Shown here: piece after piece, positions 19,719-28,066 of the stretch | Layout of the letters: every line of letters begins with the position of its first letter | Numbering within the stretch: position 1 is the stretch's first letter | DNA from: Pseudomonas sp. R28(2017) | GTDB lineage: Bacteria > Pseudomonadota > Gammaproteobacteria > Pseudomonadales > Pseudomonadaceae | DNA length: 64,000 bases | NCBI RefSeq assembly: GCF_002112505.1 | Contig: NZ_NEHW01000003.1 | Span: 124,001 to 188,000, forward strand | Reading direction: 5' to 3' | Translations under genes and position numbers: made by a program | Notes under the pieces: generated by a model | The model's database searches: none | What the model was told of the DNA's origin: nothing | Seen by the model: the letters and a program-made list of their open reading frames with translations, nothing else

Positions 19719-20750
19719 ATGGCCAAACGCCAGCTCAATCGTCGCCAGAACTGGCGTATCGAAAAAATCCAGAACGAACGCGCCGCTCGCGCCGCCAAAC
19801 GCGAGCAGCACGTGCTGCAGGAGCTGGAGGGCGGTGACCTGGGGCCGGAACAACTGGGCCTGGTGATCGCCCACTTCGGTGTGCAGGTCGAGGTGGAGGC
19901 CCAGGACGGCGAAGTCGCCGGCCAGGTATTCCGCTGCCACCTGCGGGCCAACCTGCCGGCGCTGGTCACTGGCGACCGCGTGGTCTGGCGCGCCGGCAAC
20001 CAGGGCATCGGCGTGATCGTCGCGCAGATGCCGCGCAGCACCGAGCTGTGCCGGCCGAACAACCACGGCCAGCTCAAGCCGGTCGCGGCCAACGTCGACC
20101 TGATCGTGATCGTCTTCGCCCCGGCACCGGAGCCGCACCCGAACCTGATCGACCGCTACCTGGTGGCCGCCGAGCACGCCGGTATTCGCCCGCTGTTGCT
20201 GCTGAACAAGGCCGACCTGATCGACGCCGAGAACGGCCCGGGCCTGCACGCACTGCTCGAGGTCTACCGCGAACTGGGCTACCCGCTGCTGGAAGTCTCC
20301 GCGCACCACGGCGATGGCATGCAGCGCCTGCAGCAGATGCTCGACGGTCACATCAGCGTGTTCGTCGGCCAGTCGGGCGTGGGCAAGTCGTCGCTGGTCA
20401 ACAGCCTGCTGCCGGATGCCGGCACCCGCGTCGGCGACCTGTCCGAATGGTCCGGCCAGGGCCAGCACACCACCACCACGGCGCGCCTGTATCACTTCCC
20501 CAACGGCGGCGACCTGATCGACTCGCCGGGCATCCGCGAATTCGGCCTCGGCCACGTCAGCCGCGACGACGTGGAAGATGGCTTCATCGAGTTCCGCGAC
20601 TTGTTCGGCACCTGCCGCTTCCGCGACTGCAAGCATGATCGCGAGCCGGGGTGCGCGCTGCTCAAGGCCCTTGAAGATGGCCGCATCAAGCCGCAGCGGA
20701 TGAACAGCTACCGCTCGATCATCGCCAGCCTGCCGGAAGACAGCTACTGA
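19719..20750 (+). CDS. rsgA: Ribosome small-subunit GTPase RsgA
   Basis: A circularly permuted GTPase for late 30S maturation, 343 residues. An N-terminal OB domain (about 35-105) is followed by G4 'NKADLID', then G1 '[16 protein letters not shown]', then G3 '[10 protein letters not shown]', and a C-terminal zinc knuckle ('[14 protein letters not shown]'). The ATG at 19719 is preceded by GGAAGG. Confidence 0.97.
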   Translation: MAKRQLNRRQNWRIEKIQNERAARAAKREQHVLQELEGGDLGPEQLGLVIAHFGVQVEVEAQDGEVAGQVFRCHLRANLPALVTGDRVVWRAGNQGIGVIVAQMPRSTELCRPNNHGQLKPVAANVDLIVIVFAPAPEPHPNLIDRYLVAAEHAGIRPLLLLNKADLIDAENGPGLHALLEVYRELGYPLLEVSAHHGDGMQRLQQMLDGHISVFVGQSGVGKSSLVNSLLPDAGTRVGDLSEWSGQGQHTTTTARLYHFPNGGDLIDSPGIREFGLGHVSRDDVEDGFIEFRDLFGTCRFRDCKHDREPGCALLKALEDGRIKPQRMNSYRSIIASLPEDSY

Positions 20751-20765
20751 TTTGTAGGAAATGTT

Positions 20766-20794
20766 ACCGGAGCGCGTAGGACGCCTCCGGTTTT
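20766..20794 (+). terminator. Rho-independent terminator after rsgA
   Basis: ACCGGAG pairs with CTCCGGT, with GCGT/ACGC inside (one bulge), followed by TTTT. It lies 15 bases past the rsgA stop. Confidence 0.8.
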
Positions 20795-20864
20795 CCTGCC
20801 ATCTATTGCCCTGCCCCTCGCTTTCCCTGAAGGTCATGACTTCCTATCAGGGAGGGCAACCGCC

Positions 20865-21344
20865 ATGCCGGTTTTCATCAGTTACCGCCACGAAGAGCGG
20901 CTTGACGCCTTCATCCTCAACGAACGCCTGCTACTTGAAGGCATCACCGCGCAGCTGGTGGAATTTGACGCCAGCGGGCAGCCCCGCGAAGACGCCCATG
21001 GCAGCGCCTGCCAACAGATAAACGATGCCACCCACTGGATCGGCCTGCTACCCGCAGCGGCTTGCGATGACTGGTGGACAGCCCGGCTACTGGAAGCTGC
21101 GGTAACAGCCAATCGACGGGTGAGCTTCTACCACAGAGGCGGCGGCGAGTTGCCCGAGCACCTTGGCAGGTGGCCAGTGATGCGCGAACGGGCGCATATC
21201 GACCTGTTCGTGCGGGCCTACCACGATGAATGCACCTTTCAGCGCGCAATGATTCTGCCGGCAGAGCGCGGCTCACGTGTCGACCGGGACAATGCCGATT
21301 TCTTTCATGCCGATCTCAAGGCCAAGATCAGGCGGGGGTTTTGA
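20865..21344 (+). CDS. TIR-like-fold protein, orphan
   Basis: A 159-residue protein that opens with 'MPVFISYRHEERLDAFILNE', the strand A/box 1 pattern of TIR domains (F-I-S-Y-R). Positions 57-80 ('HWIGLLPAAACDDWWTARLL', then EAAV) correspond to the strand D/helix D region, in which active TIR NADases carry a Trp-Trp/Cys followed by a catalytic Glu; here the Glu (E77) is displaced by about two positions, so activity is uncertain. The C-terminal half ('LGRWPVMRERAHIDLFVRAY') resembles standalone TIR-like proteins of proteobacteria that I recall. A strong GGGAGGG precedes the ATG. It is alone between rsgA and motB. Confidence 0.6.
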   Translation: MPVFISYRHEERLDAFILNERLLLEGITAQLVEFDASGQPREDAHGSACQQINDATHWIGLLPAAACDDWWTARLLEAAVTANRRVSFYHRGGGELPEHLGRWPVMRERAHIDLFVRAYHDECTFQRAMILPAERGSRVDRDNADFFHADLKAKIRRGF

Positions 21345-21351
21345 AACTTTT

Positions 21352-21370
21352 GGGGCTGCCTGGCAGCCCC
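21352..21370. terminator. Hairpin between TIR-like gene and motB
   Basis: GGGGCTGCC pairs with GGCAGCCCC across a single base; four T precede it on the plus strand. It serves two convergent genes and lacks a good T-run on either side. Confidence 0.5.
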
Positions 21371-21375
21371 AGCGG

Positions 21376-22410
21376 TTACTGATCCTTCTGCTCATCCATC
21401 TTCAAGGTCCCATCTTCGAAGATGTTCAGTTTCTGGCGCAGTTCGCGCGGCTGCATCGGCGCCTCGGCAGCAGCATCACCTGCCGCCGGTGCTGCCGGGG
21501 CCGCCGCCCCAGGCGCTGCACCTGGTGGCGGAGCCGGCTGGGCTGGCGCCTCGGGCGCGCCCTGCTCACCCTCGATATTGCGCTGCGCCTTCTTGGTCAG
21601 GACGATGATATCGATGCGGCGGTTGACCGGGTTGAACGGGTTCTTGCGGTCGAACAGCGACGACGAGGCATACCCGACCACCCGCGCCACCTGTTCATCC
21701 GGGTAGCCGCCGGCAACCAAGGCACGCCGGGCGGCATTGGCGCGGTTGGCCGACAGCTCCCAGTTGCCGAAGTCGCCAGTGCCGGAGTACGGCTTGGCAT
21801 CGGTGTGGCCACTGATGCTGATCTTGTTCGGCACAGCCTTGATGGTGTCGGCCATGGCCAGCAGGATGTCTTCGAAATATGGCTGCAGGCGCGCGCTGCC
21901 GATGTCGAACATCGGCCGGTTCTCGGCATCCATGATCTGGATGCGCAGGCCGTCCTGAGTGATCTCGAACAGGATCTGGTCCTTGAACTTCTGCAGTTGC
22001 GGATTTTCCTCGACCTTGTTCTGCAGCTCTTGCAGCAGCAGTTCGAGGCGCTCGCGCTCGACCTGTTCGGCCATGGTCTCGACCTGGTCCTTGTCCAGCT
22101 GGATGCTGGTGTCAGGCGTAGGCTCGGACTTCTGCTCCGGGTTGATGGTCTTTTCCGGCGCCAGCTGCGGCGAGCCACCCAGGTCGATGATGTAAGGCGT
22201 GCCACTCTCGGAAAAACCGATCGGGTCCTTGAAGTAGCCGGCAATGGCGATCTTCTGTTCAGGCGTGGCCGTGGATAACAGCCACAGCACCAGGAAGAAC
22301 GCCATCATCGCCGTGGCGAAGTCGGCGAAGGCGATCTTCCAGGCGCCGCCATGGTGCCCGCCACCGAAGCGCTTGACGCGCTTGATGATTATCGGCTGAT
22401 TGTTCTCCAT
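21376..22410 (-). CDS. motB: Flagellar motor stator protein MotB
   Basis: A 344-residue stator subunit. A short cytoplasmic N-terminus is followed by one membrane helix with the proton-binding Asp in 'FADFATAMMAFFLVLWLL', a plug/linker, and an OmpA-like peptidoglycan-binding domain ('ISISGHTDAKPYSG', 'NWELSANRANAARRALV'). A Pro/Ala-rich tail (about 285-325) is longer than in enteric MotB. It lies three bases downstream of motA. Confidence 0.96.
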   Translation of the reverse strand: MENNQPIIIKRVKRFGGGHHGGAWKIAFADFATAMMAFFLVLWLLSTATPEQKIAIAGYFKDPIGFSESGTPYIIDLGGSPQLAPEKTINPEQKSEPTPDTSIQLDKDQVETMAEQVERERLELLLQELQNKVEENPQLQKFKDQILFEITQDGLRIQIMDAENRPMFDIGSARLQPYFEDILLAMADTIKAVPNKISISGHTDAKPYSGTGDFGNWELSANRANAARRALVAGGYPDEQVARVVGYASSSLFDRKNPFNPVNRRIDIIVLTKKAQRNIEGEQGAPEAPAQPAPPPGAAPGAAAPAAPAAGDAAAEAPMQPRELRQKLNIFEDGTLKMDEQKDQ

Positions 22411-22413
22411 GAC

Positions 22414-23265
22414 TCAGCGACCGCGAACCGCTTGTTCCAGCTCGGCGAAGCTTGGGCGATGCTTCGGATACAGCACCTTGCGCCCGAACTCGACGGCCAG
22501 CGAAGGCGGCATGCCGGACGCCGAAGCCACCAGCGAGGCCTTGATCGATTCATAGAGGTTGAGCTCTTCCTTGGCATCGTGCTCAAGGCACTTGGCCAAT
22601 GGGCCGAAGAAGCCATAGGCCGCGAGAATACCGAAGAAGGTACCGACCAGTGCCGCACCGACGTGCATGCCGATGGCCTTCTGGTCGCCATCGCCGAGCG
22701 ACGCCATGGTCACCACGATACCCAGTACCGCCGCCACGATACCGAAGCCGGGCATGCCGTCGGCGATACCGGTGACCGCGTGCGACGGGTGCTCGAGCTC
22801 TTCCTTCATGCTCAGCAGCTCCATGTCGAACAGGCCTTCCAGCTCATGGGGCGCCATGTTGCCGGTCGACATGATGCGCAGGTAGTCACAGATGAACGCG
22901 GTCATGCGCTCGTCGCCCAACACTGCCGGGTACTTGGCGAAGATCGGACTGGCTGCGGCGTCTTCGATATCGCTCTCGATCGCCATCATGCCTTCGCGGC
23001 GGCTCTTGTTGAGGATTTCGTACACCAGGCCCAGCACTTCCAGGTAGAAAGCATGGGAGAAGCGCGAGCCGAACATCTTCATCGACTTCTTGATTACATG
23101 CATGGTCATGTAACCGGGGTTGGCCTGCATGAAGGCGCCAAAGGCTGCACCGCCGATGATCAGCACTTCGAACGGCTGGATCAGCGCCGCGATCTTGCCG
23201 TGGGAGAGTACATATCCGCCGAGCACGCTCGCGAATACGACGATGATGCCGATAATTTTAGCCAT
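22414..23265 (-). CDS. motA: Flagellar motor stator protein MotA
   Basis: A 283-residue stator channel with four membrane helices. The cytoplasmic loop carries the charged residues that contact FliG ('KSRREGMMAIESD', 'DYLRIMSTGNMAPHELEGL'); 'GDGDQKAIGMHVGAALVGTF' and 'GPLAKCLEHDAKEE' are typical. It forms an operon with motB. The region upstream carries a near-consensus sigma-28 promoter; no clear Shine-Dalgarno is visible before the ATG. Confidence 0.96.
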   Translation of the reverse strand: MAKIIGIIVVFASVLGGYVLSHGKIAALIQPFEVLIIGGAAFGAFMQANPGYMTMHVIKKSMKMFGSRFSHAFYLEVLGLVYEILNKSRREGMMAIESDIEDAAASPIFAKYPAVLGDERMTAFICDYLRIMSTGNMAPHELEGLFDMELLSMKEELEHPSHAVTGIADGMPGFGIVAAVLGIVVTMASLGDGDQKAIGMHVGAALVGTFFGILAAYGFFGPLAKCLEHDAKEELNLYESIKASLVASASGMPPSLAVEFGRKVLYPKHRPSFAELEQAVRGR

Positions 23266-23329
23266 AGGTTCAAAGCACTTGCTGTCGTGGTCAGGGTGAG
23301 GGACGGGAGCTTTAAAACTCTTCTTCTAC

Positions 23330-23356
23330 TTATCGGCAGAACTGCGCCAGACTATA
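23330..23356 (-). promoter_or_regulatory. Sigma-28 (FliA) promoter of motAB
   Basis: A perfect GCCGATAA (-10) reads leftward at 23337-23330, with TATA at 23356-23353 exactly 15 bases away (consensus TAAA-N15-GCCGATAA, one mismatch). It lies 65 bases upstream of the motA ATG. Confidence 0.75.
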
Positions 23357-23395
23357 GCCACTCAAAGCGAAAAGCCAGTTCGGACTGATGTCAAA

Positions 23396-24931
23396 ATGCC
23401 AATGGAATCCAAGGTGCCCACTCAGAATCCGCGTACGCTAGAAGCCTGGGTCAAGCTGCTCGACGGTGTTCGTGTACCGGTCCCGAAGCAGAGTTACGAC
23501 CGGGTCATGAGCGCGATCAACGACAGTCGCCGCTCGTTGCGCGACATCGCCGAACTGATGCAGGACAGCCCCGCCCTGGTGCTGTCGGTGATGCGCGAGG
23601 CCAACCACCCCGCCAACGCCAGCCAGGCCGAGCCCGCGGAGAGCCTGGAAGTGGCCCTCAACCGCCTGGGCCTGGCACGCAGCAAGGAGCTGCTGATGCG
23701 CCTGCCGGCCCTGCCGGAAGACGACATCCCGCCAGTGCTGCGTCAGTTCCTGTTGATCAGCCAGCATGCTGCACAACAGGCCAGCGGCTTGTTCGCCAGC
23801 CGCCTGGCGCGCCTGTGGCAGGAGATCCACTGGGGCAGCCTGCTGTTCCTCGCCCCCCTGTGGCCGTTGGCCCTGGCCCATCCCAAGCTGCTGGACGCCT
23901 GGGAGCTGCGGGTCATCCACAAGGGCGAAACCGCAGCCGACGTGGAGAATGAACTGTTCGGCGTGCGCATTTTCGCCCTGTGCCAGGCCATGGCCGAACA
24001 CTGGCGCTTGCCCAAGTGGGTGACCCAGGGCTATCGCCTGCTGCTCGAAGAGCGCGACCAACTGGCCCTGGTGCTGAGCATCGCCCGCGAAGAAGACCTG
24101 CTCAGCCAGCAGCATCGCCTGGACGAAGCACCCGGCTTGCGCCGCTGGTTCAACGAACCGGCCAATACTGTGCTGCTGGCCAACAACCTGGCGCTGGCGG
24201 CGCAGGTGGGCTGGGACAACCCGCATCTGCTGCGCTGGCAACTGCTGACCGCGCTGTACCTGCAGACCTCGCTGGAAGACGTGCAACAGCAGGTTCACCA
24301 ACAAGCAGCGGCCAGCGCCCGGCGCCACGCCCGCCATGCCCTGTTCCACCCCGCCGAGGCGCTGATCTGGCCCTGGGACCAGCGTCGCCCGCACCCGGAC
24401 ATGCTCACCCCGCCACCACCGCCCAGCGAGGCGCTCGGCCGCTGGCGCAAGCTGTGCCAGGAGCTGCTGGCACAACCCAGCCCCTTCACCAATGCCGTGC
24501 ACCTGGCCACCCATGCGCGCGAAGCGCTGCAAGCCTGCGGGATGCAGCGCATCATGCTGCTGAGCCTGGACAAGGCCGCCGACTGCCTGCGCGTACAGCA
24601 GATCGCTGGCCTGCCCAAGGAAGCCGGAGGCATCGCCCTGGACATCGAGCAGAACAAACTGCTGCAAAAACTGATGAGCAAGGTTGGCCAACTGCGCCTG
24701 ACGCCCGAGAACCACACCCAGTTCTCGGCGCTGCTGCCGGCACCGCTGCGTGCGCTGTTCCACAGCGAACACCTGTTGCTGCGCTCGCTGGGCGTCGGCG
24801 ACCAGGTGCTGATGCTGGCGGTGGCCGACCAGGGCGGCAAGCCCCTGGCCGATGTCAGCGTGCAGGCCTTCGGCAAGACTTCGCAATGTATCGAACGCGC
24901 GCTGGCGGTGTTTGCCAACCGCGGCGCCTGA
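23396..24931 (+). CDS. HDOD-domain protein
   Basis: A 511-residue cytoplasmic protein. The HDOD domain (about residues 25-230) shows 'LMQDSPALVLSVMREANHPA' and 'ALNRLGLARSKELLMRLPAL'; HDOD is related to HD phosphohydrolases but lacks their metal ligands and usually serves as a signalling scaffold. The last third (about 340-500) has a GAF-like pattern ('FTNAVHLATHAREALQACGM', 'ADCLRVQQIAGLP'). ATG at 23396 or six bases later. It is divergent from motAB, so a link to motility is plausible but not shown. Confidence 0.85.
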   Translation: MPMESKVPTQNPRTLEAWVKLLDGVRVPVPKQSYDRVMSAINDSRRSLRDIAELMQDSPALVLSVMREANHPANASQAEPAESLEVALNRLGLARSKELLMRLPALPEDDIPPVLRQFLLISQHAAQQASGLFASRLARLWQEIHWGSLLFLAPLWPLALAHPKLLDAWELRVIHKGETAADVENELFGVRIFALCQAMAEHWRLPKWVTQGYRLLLEERDQLALVLSIAREEDLLSQQHRLDEAPGLRRWFNEPANTVLLANNLALAAQVGWDNPHLLRWQLLTALYLQTSLEDVQQQVHQQAAASARRHARHALFHPAEALIWPWDQRRPHPDMLTPPPPPSEALGRWRKLCQELLAQPSPFTNAVHLATHAREALQACGMQRIMLLSLDKAADCLRVQQIAGLPKEAGGIALDIEQNKLLQKLMSKVGQLRLTPENHTQFSALLPAPLRALFHSEHLLLRSLGVGDQVLMLAVADQGGKPLADVSVQAFGKTSQCIERALAVFANRGA

Positions 24932-24975
24932 GCCATGCGCTACAATCGCCCCTCTTTCCACTCTGGAGAACGTGG

Positions 24976-25803
24976 ATGACTGACTTTTCCGGCCTGCCTT
25001 TGGTGATCGAAGCCGCAGACCTGCTGCCGCGCCTGGATTCGCCCCAGTTGATCCTGGTCGACCTGAGCAGCGCCAACCGCTATGTCAGCGGGCACATCCC
25101 CGGCGCCCGCTTCGTCGAGGGCAAGCGCACCCAGCTTGGCCAGCCTCCGGCGCCAGGCCTGCTGCCGGCCCTGGCCGACCTGGAAAAACTGTTCAGCGAA
25201 CTCGGTCACCGCGACGACGCCGTCTACGTGGTGTACGACGATGAAGGTGGCGGCTGGGCCGGCCGCTTCATCTGGCTGCTCGATGTCATCGGCCATGCGC
25301 GCTACCACTACCTCAATGGCGGCATCCAGGCCTGGCCGGCAGACAAGCTCTCCACCGATGTGCCGGTACCCGGCAGCACGCCTGTGCACCTGCAACTGCA
25401 CGGCGAACCGACCGCCACCCGCGAGTACCTGCAAAGCCGCCTGGGCGCCGACGACCTGGTGATCTGGGACGCCCGCGGCCCGCAGGAATTCAACGGCGAG
25501 AAGGTCCTGGCCGCCAAGGCCGGGCACATTCCCGGCGCCATCAATTTCGAGTGGACGGCCGGCATGGACCTCAACGATCACCTGCGCATCCGCACGGACA
25601 TCGCGCAGGTGCTCGAGCAACTGGGCATCACCCCGGACAAGGAAGTGATCACCCACTGCCAGACCCACCGCCGCTCCGGTTTCACCTACCTGGTGGCCAA
25701 ATCCCTCGGCTACCCACGCATCAAGGCTTATGCCGGCTCGTGGAGCGAATGGGGCAACCACCCGGACACGCCTGTCGAAGTTCAAGGACAATCAACGCAA
25801 TGA
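24976..25803 (+). CDS. Thiosulfate sulfurtransferase (tandem rhodanese)
   Basis: A 275-residue protein with two rhodanese domains. The first (about 8-125) has no active-site Cys and is structural; the second (about 150-270) carries 'VITHCQTHRRSGFTYL', the persulfide-forming Cys loop. Other marks are 'LVDLSSANRYVSGHIPGARF' and 'KAGHIPGAINFEW'. The ATG at 24976 follows CTGGAG. Its stop overlaps the psd start (ATGA), so the two are co-translated. Confidence 0.92.
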   Translation: MTDFSGLPLVIEAADLLPRLDSPQLILVDLSSANRYVSGHIPGARFVEGKRTQLGQPPAPGLLPALADLEKLFSELGHRDDAVYVVYDDEGGGWAGRFIWLLDVIGHARYHYLNGGIQAWPADKLSTDVPVPGSTPVHLQLHGEPTATREYLQSRLGADDLVIWDARGPQEFNGEKVLAAKAGHIPGAINFEWTAGMDLNDHLRIRTDIAQVLEQLGITPDKEVITHCQTHRRSGFTYLVAKSLGYPRIKAYAGSWSEWGNHPDTPVEVQGQSTQ

Positions 25804-26663
25804 AATCCCGTCTGTTCATCCTCAGCCAGTACCTGCTGCCGCACCACTTGTTGTCGCGCCTGGCTGGCTGCATCGCCGAATGCCGTGCACGCTGGTTCAA
25901 GAACGCCTTCACCGCCTGGTTCGCCAAGCGTTACCAGGTGAACATGAGCGAAGCGCTGGTCGAAGACCTCACCGCCTACGAGCACTTCAACGCCTTCTTC
26001 ACCCGCGCCCTGAAGCCAGGCGCTCGCCCGCTGGACGAAACTCCCGGCGCCATCCTTTGCCCGGCCGACGGTGCCGTCAGCCAGCTGGGCCCGATCGAGC
26101 ACGGTCGTATCTTCCAGGCCAAGGGCCACAGCTTCAGCGCGCTTGAGTTGCTCGGCGGCGACCCGGCGCTGGCCGCACCGTTCATGGGGGGCGAATTCGC
26201 CACCATCTACCTGTCGCCGAAAGATTACCACCGCGTGCACATGCCGCTGGCCGGCACCCTGCGCGAGATGGTCTATGTGCCGGGCCGCCTGTTCTCGGTC
26301 AACCAGACCACCGCCGAAAACGTCCCGGAGCTGTTCGCCCGCAATGAGCGCGTGGTGTGCCTGTTCGATACCGAGCGCGGGCCGATGGCCGTGGTGCTGG
26401 TCGGCGCCATGATCGTCGCGTCGATCGAGACCGTTTGGGCCGGCCTGGTCACGCCGCCGAAGCGTGAGCTGAAGACCTTCCGCTACGACGAAGGCAGCCG
26501 TGCGCCGATCCATCTGGAGAAAGGCGCCGAACTGGGCCGCTTCAAGCTGGGTTCGACCGCCATCGTGCTGTTCGGGCCGGAGCAGGTGAAATGGGCCGAA
26601 AACCTGGGTGCAGCTTCGGCTGTGCGCATGGGTGAATTGCTGGCCAGCCCAGCCCAGGCTTGA
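25800..26663 (+). CDS. psd: Phosphatidylserine decarboxylase proenzyme
   Basis: Makes phosphatidylethanolamine at the inner membrane. The 287-residue proenzyme cleaves itself within 'LGST' ('GRFKLGSTAIVLF', near residue 253) to create the pyruvoyl group on Ser. 'YLSPKDYHRVHMPLAG' and 'NERVVCLFDTERGPMAVV' hold the conserved Asp/His residues. It follows the rhodanese gene with a 4-base overlap. Confidence 0.97.
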   Translation: MKSRLFILSQYLLPHHLLSRLAGCIAECRARWFKNAFTAWFAKRYQVNMSEALVEDLTAYEHFNAFFTRALKPGARPLDETPGAILCPADGAVSQLGPIEHGRIFQAKGHSFSALELLGGDPALAAPFMGGEFATIYLSPKDYHRVHMPLAGTLREMVYVPGRLFSVNQTTAENVPELFARNERVVCLFDTERGPMAVVLVGAMIVASIETVWAGLVTPPKRELKTFRYDEGSRAPIHLEKGAELGRFKLGSTAIVLFGPEQVKWAENLGAASAVRMGELLASPAQA

Positions 26664-26671
26664 CCCTGGAC

Positions 26672-26707
26672 AAAAAAAAAGGCCCTGCATCAGCAGGGCC
26701 TTTTTTT
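26672..26707. terminator. Bidirectional terminator between psd and serB
   Basis: GGCCCTG pairs with CAGGGCC, flanked by nine A on the left and seven T on the right, so it works on both strands for the convergent psd and serB genes. Confidence 0.92.
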
Positions 26708-26716
26708 ATCCGGCGA

Positions 26717-27931
26717 TCAGCCGCGGGCGTCGCGGTCGCGCAGGCCCAGCAGGTACAGCACGCCATCCAGCCCGAGGGTGGAAATCGCCTGCTTGGCCGA
26801 CTGGCGCACCAGCGGCTTGGCGCGGAAGGCCACACCCAGGCCGGCCAGCGACAGCATCGGCAGGTCGTTGGCGCCATCGCCCACGGCGATGGTCTGTTCC
26901 AGCTGCAGGCCTTCTTCACTGGCCAGCTGCTGCAGCAGGTCAGCCTTGCGCTGGGCATCGACGATAGGCTCCACGGCCACGCCGGTCACCTTGCCATCGA
27001 CCACTTCCAGTTCGTTGGCGAACACGTAGTCGATGCCCAGGCGCGCCTGCACCTGTTTGGCGAAGTACGAGAAGCCGCCGGACAGGATCGCCGTCTTGTA
27101 GCCCAGGCGCTTGAGCTCGGCGAACAGGTTCTCGGCACCCTCGGTCAGGCGCAGGGAAGCACCGATCTCGTCGAGTACGCCGACATCCAGGCCCTTGAGC
27201 AGCGCCATGCGCTCCTTGAAACTGGCGCGGAAGTCCAGCTCGCCACGCATCGCCCGCTCAGTGATCGCGGCAACCTGCTCACCCACGCCGGCCGCCTTGG
27301 CCAGTTCATCGATGACTTCCGCTTCGATCAGCGTCGAGTCCATGTCGAATACCGCCAAGCGGCGGTTACGGCGGAACAGGTCGTCTTTCTGGAACGCGAT
27401 GTCGATGTTCAGCGCTTCGGACAGCGCGAAGAAGTCGGCACGCAATGCCTGGGCATCGCTCGGCACGCCGCGCACGGAAATTTCCAGTGCCGCCTTGCCC
27501 GTCTCGCTCGAAGCGCCCAGGGCAACCCGCGCCGACAGACGCTCGATACGTTCGATGGTCAGGCCGTACTGGCTGATGACGGCGCTGACGCGTTGCAATT
27601 GCTCGGGGGTGATCTTGCGGCTGAGCAGGGTGACGATATGCCGTGCTTCGCCCTGGGCATCGGCCCAATGCTGGTAGTCAGCTTCGGAAATCGGCGTGTA
27701 ACGCGCTTGCAGGTTCAGCTCGTGGGCCTTGGACTGCACGCTCTGCAGCAGGCTGGTCGCCACTTCATTGTCCGGGATATCGACCAAGATGCCGAACGAC
27801 AGGGTGCCGTGCATGACCGCCAGGCCGATGTCGAGGATGTTCACACCGCCCTGGAGCAGGACGCCGGTAATGGCGGCGGTGAGACCGGGGCGGTCCTCAC
27901 CGGTGATGTTGATCAGAACGATTTCGCGCAC
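26717..27931 (-). CDS. serB: Phosphoserine phosphatase
   Basis: Final step of serine synthesis. The 404-residue protein has two N-terminal ACT domains ('VLINITGEDRPGLTAAITGV' and the region around 'IVTLLSRKITPEQLQRVSAV') and a HAD domain with nucleophile 'VFDMDSTLIEAEVIDELA', 'ILSGGFSYFA' and 'AVGDGANDLPML'. I start it at GTG 27931 (VREIVLINITG), with GGAG seven bases upstream; the longer frame to 28018 has no family match. It is divergent from the ytjB relative, as in enteric bacteria. Confidence 0.96.
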   Translation of the reverse strand: MREIVLINITGEDRPGLTAAITGVLLQGGVNILDIGLAVMHGTLSFGILVDIPDNEVATSLLQSVQSKAHELNLQARYTPISEADYQHWADAQGEARHIVTLLSRKITPEQLQRVSAVISQYGLTIERIERLSARVALGASSETGKAALEISVRGVPSDAQALRADFFALSEALNIDIAFQKDDLFRRNRRLAVFDMDSTLIEAEVIDELAKAAGVGEQVAAITERAMRGELDFRASFKERMALLKGLDVGVLDEIGASLRLTEGAENLFAELKRLGYKTAILSGGFSYFAKQVQARLGIDYVFANELEVVDGKVTGVAVEPIVDAQRKADLLQQLASEEGLQLEQTIAVGDGANDLPMLSLAGLGVAFRAKPLVRQSAKQAISTLGLDGVLYLLGLRDRDARG

Positions 27932-28066
27932 AACCTGGCTCCGACTTCGATGAAAAATGCGCATTCTACCGATTTTCCATGACCATCGGGCGCCAACTCC
28001 ACTTTGCCGACAAAACACTGCTCGCTATACTGCCCAACACTTTTATGCCATTAAGAGCCGAGCTCT

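Noticed and set aside
23438..24961. 507-codon minus-strand frame
   Set aside because: Antisense of the HDOD gene.
23980..24975. N-terminal extension of the rhodanese frame
   Set aside because: It is an out-of-frame reading of the HDOD gene; the rhodanese gene has its own ATG and ribosome site at 24976.
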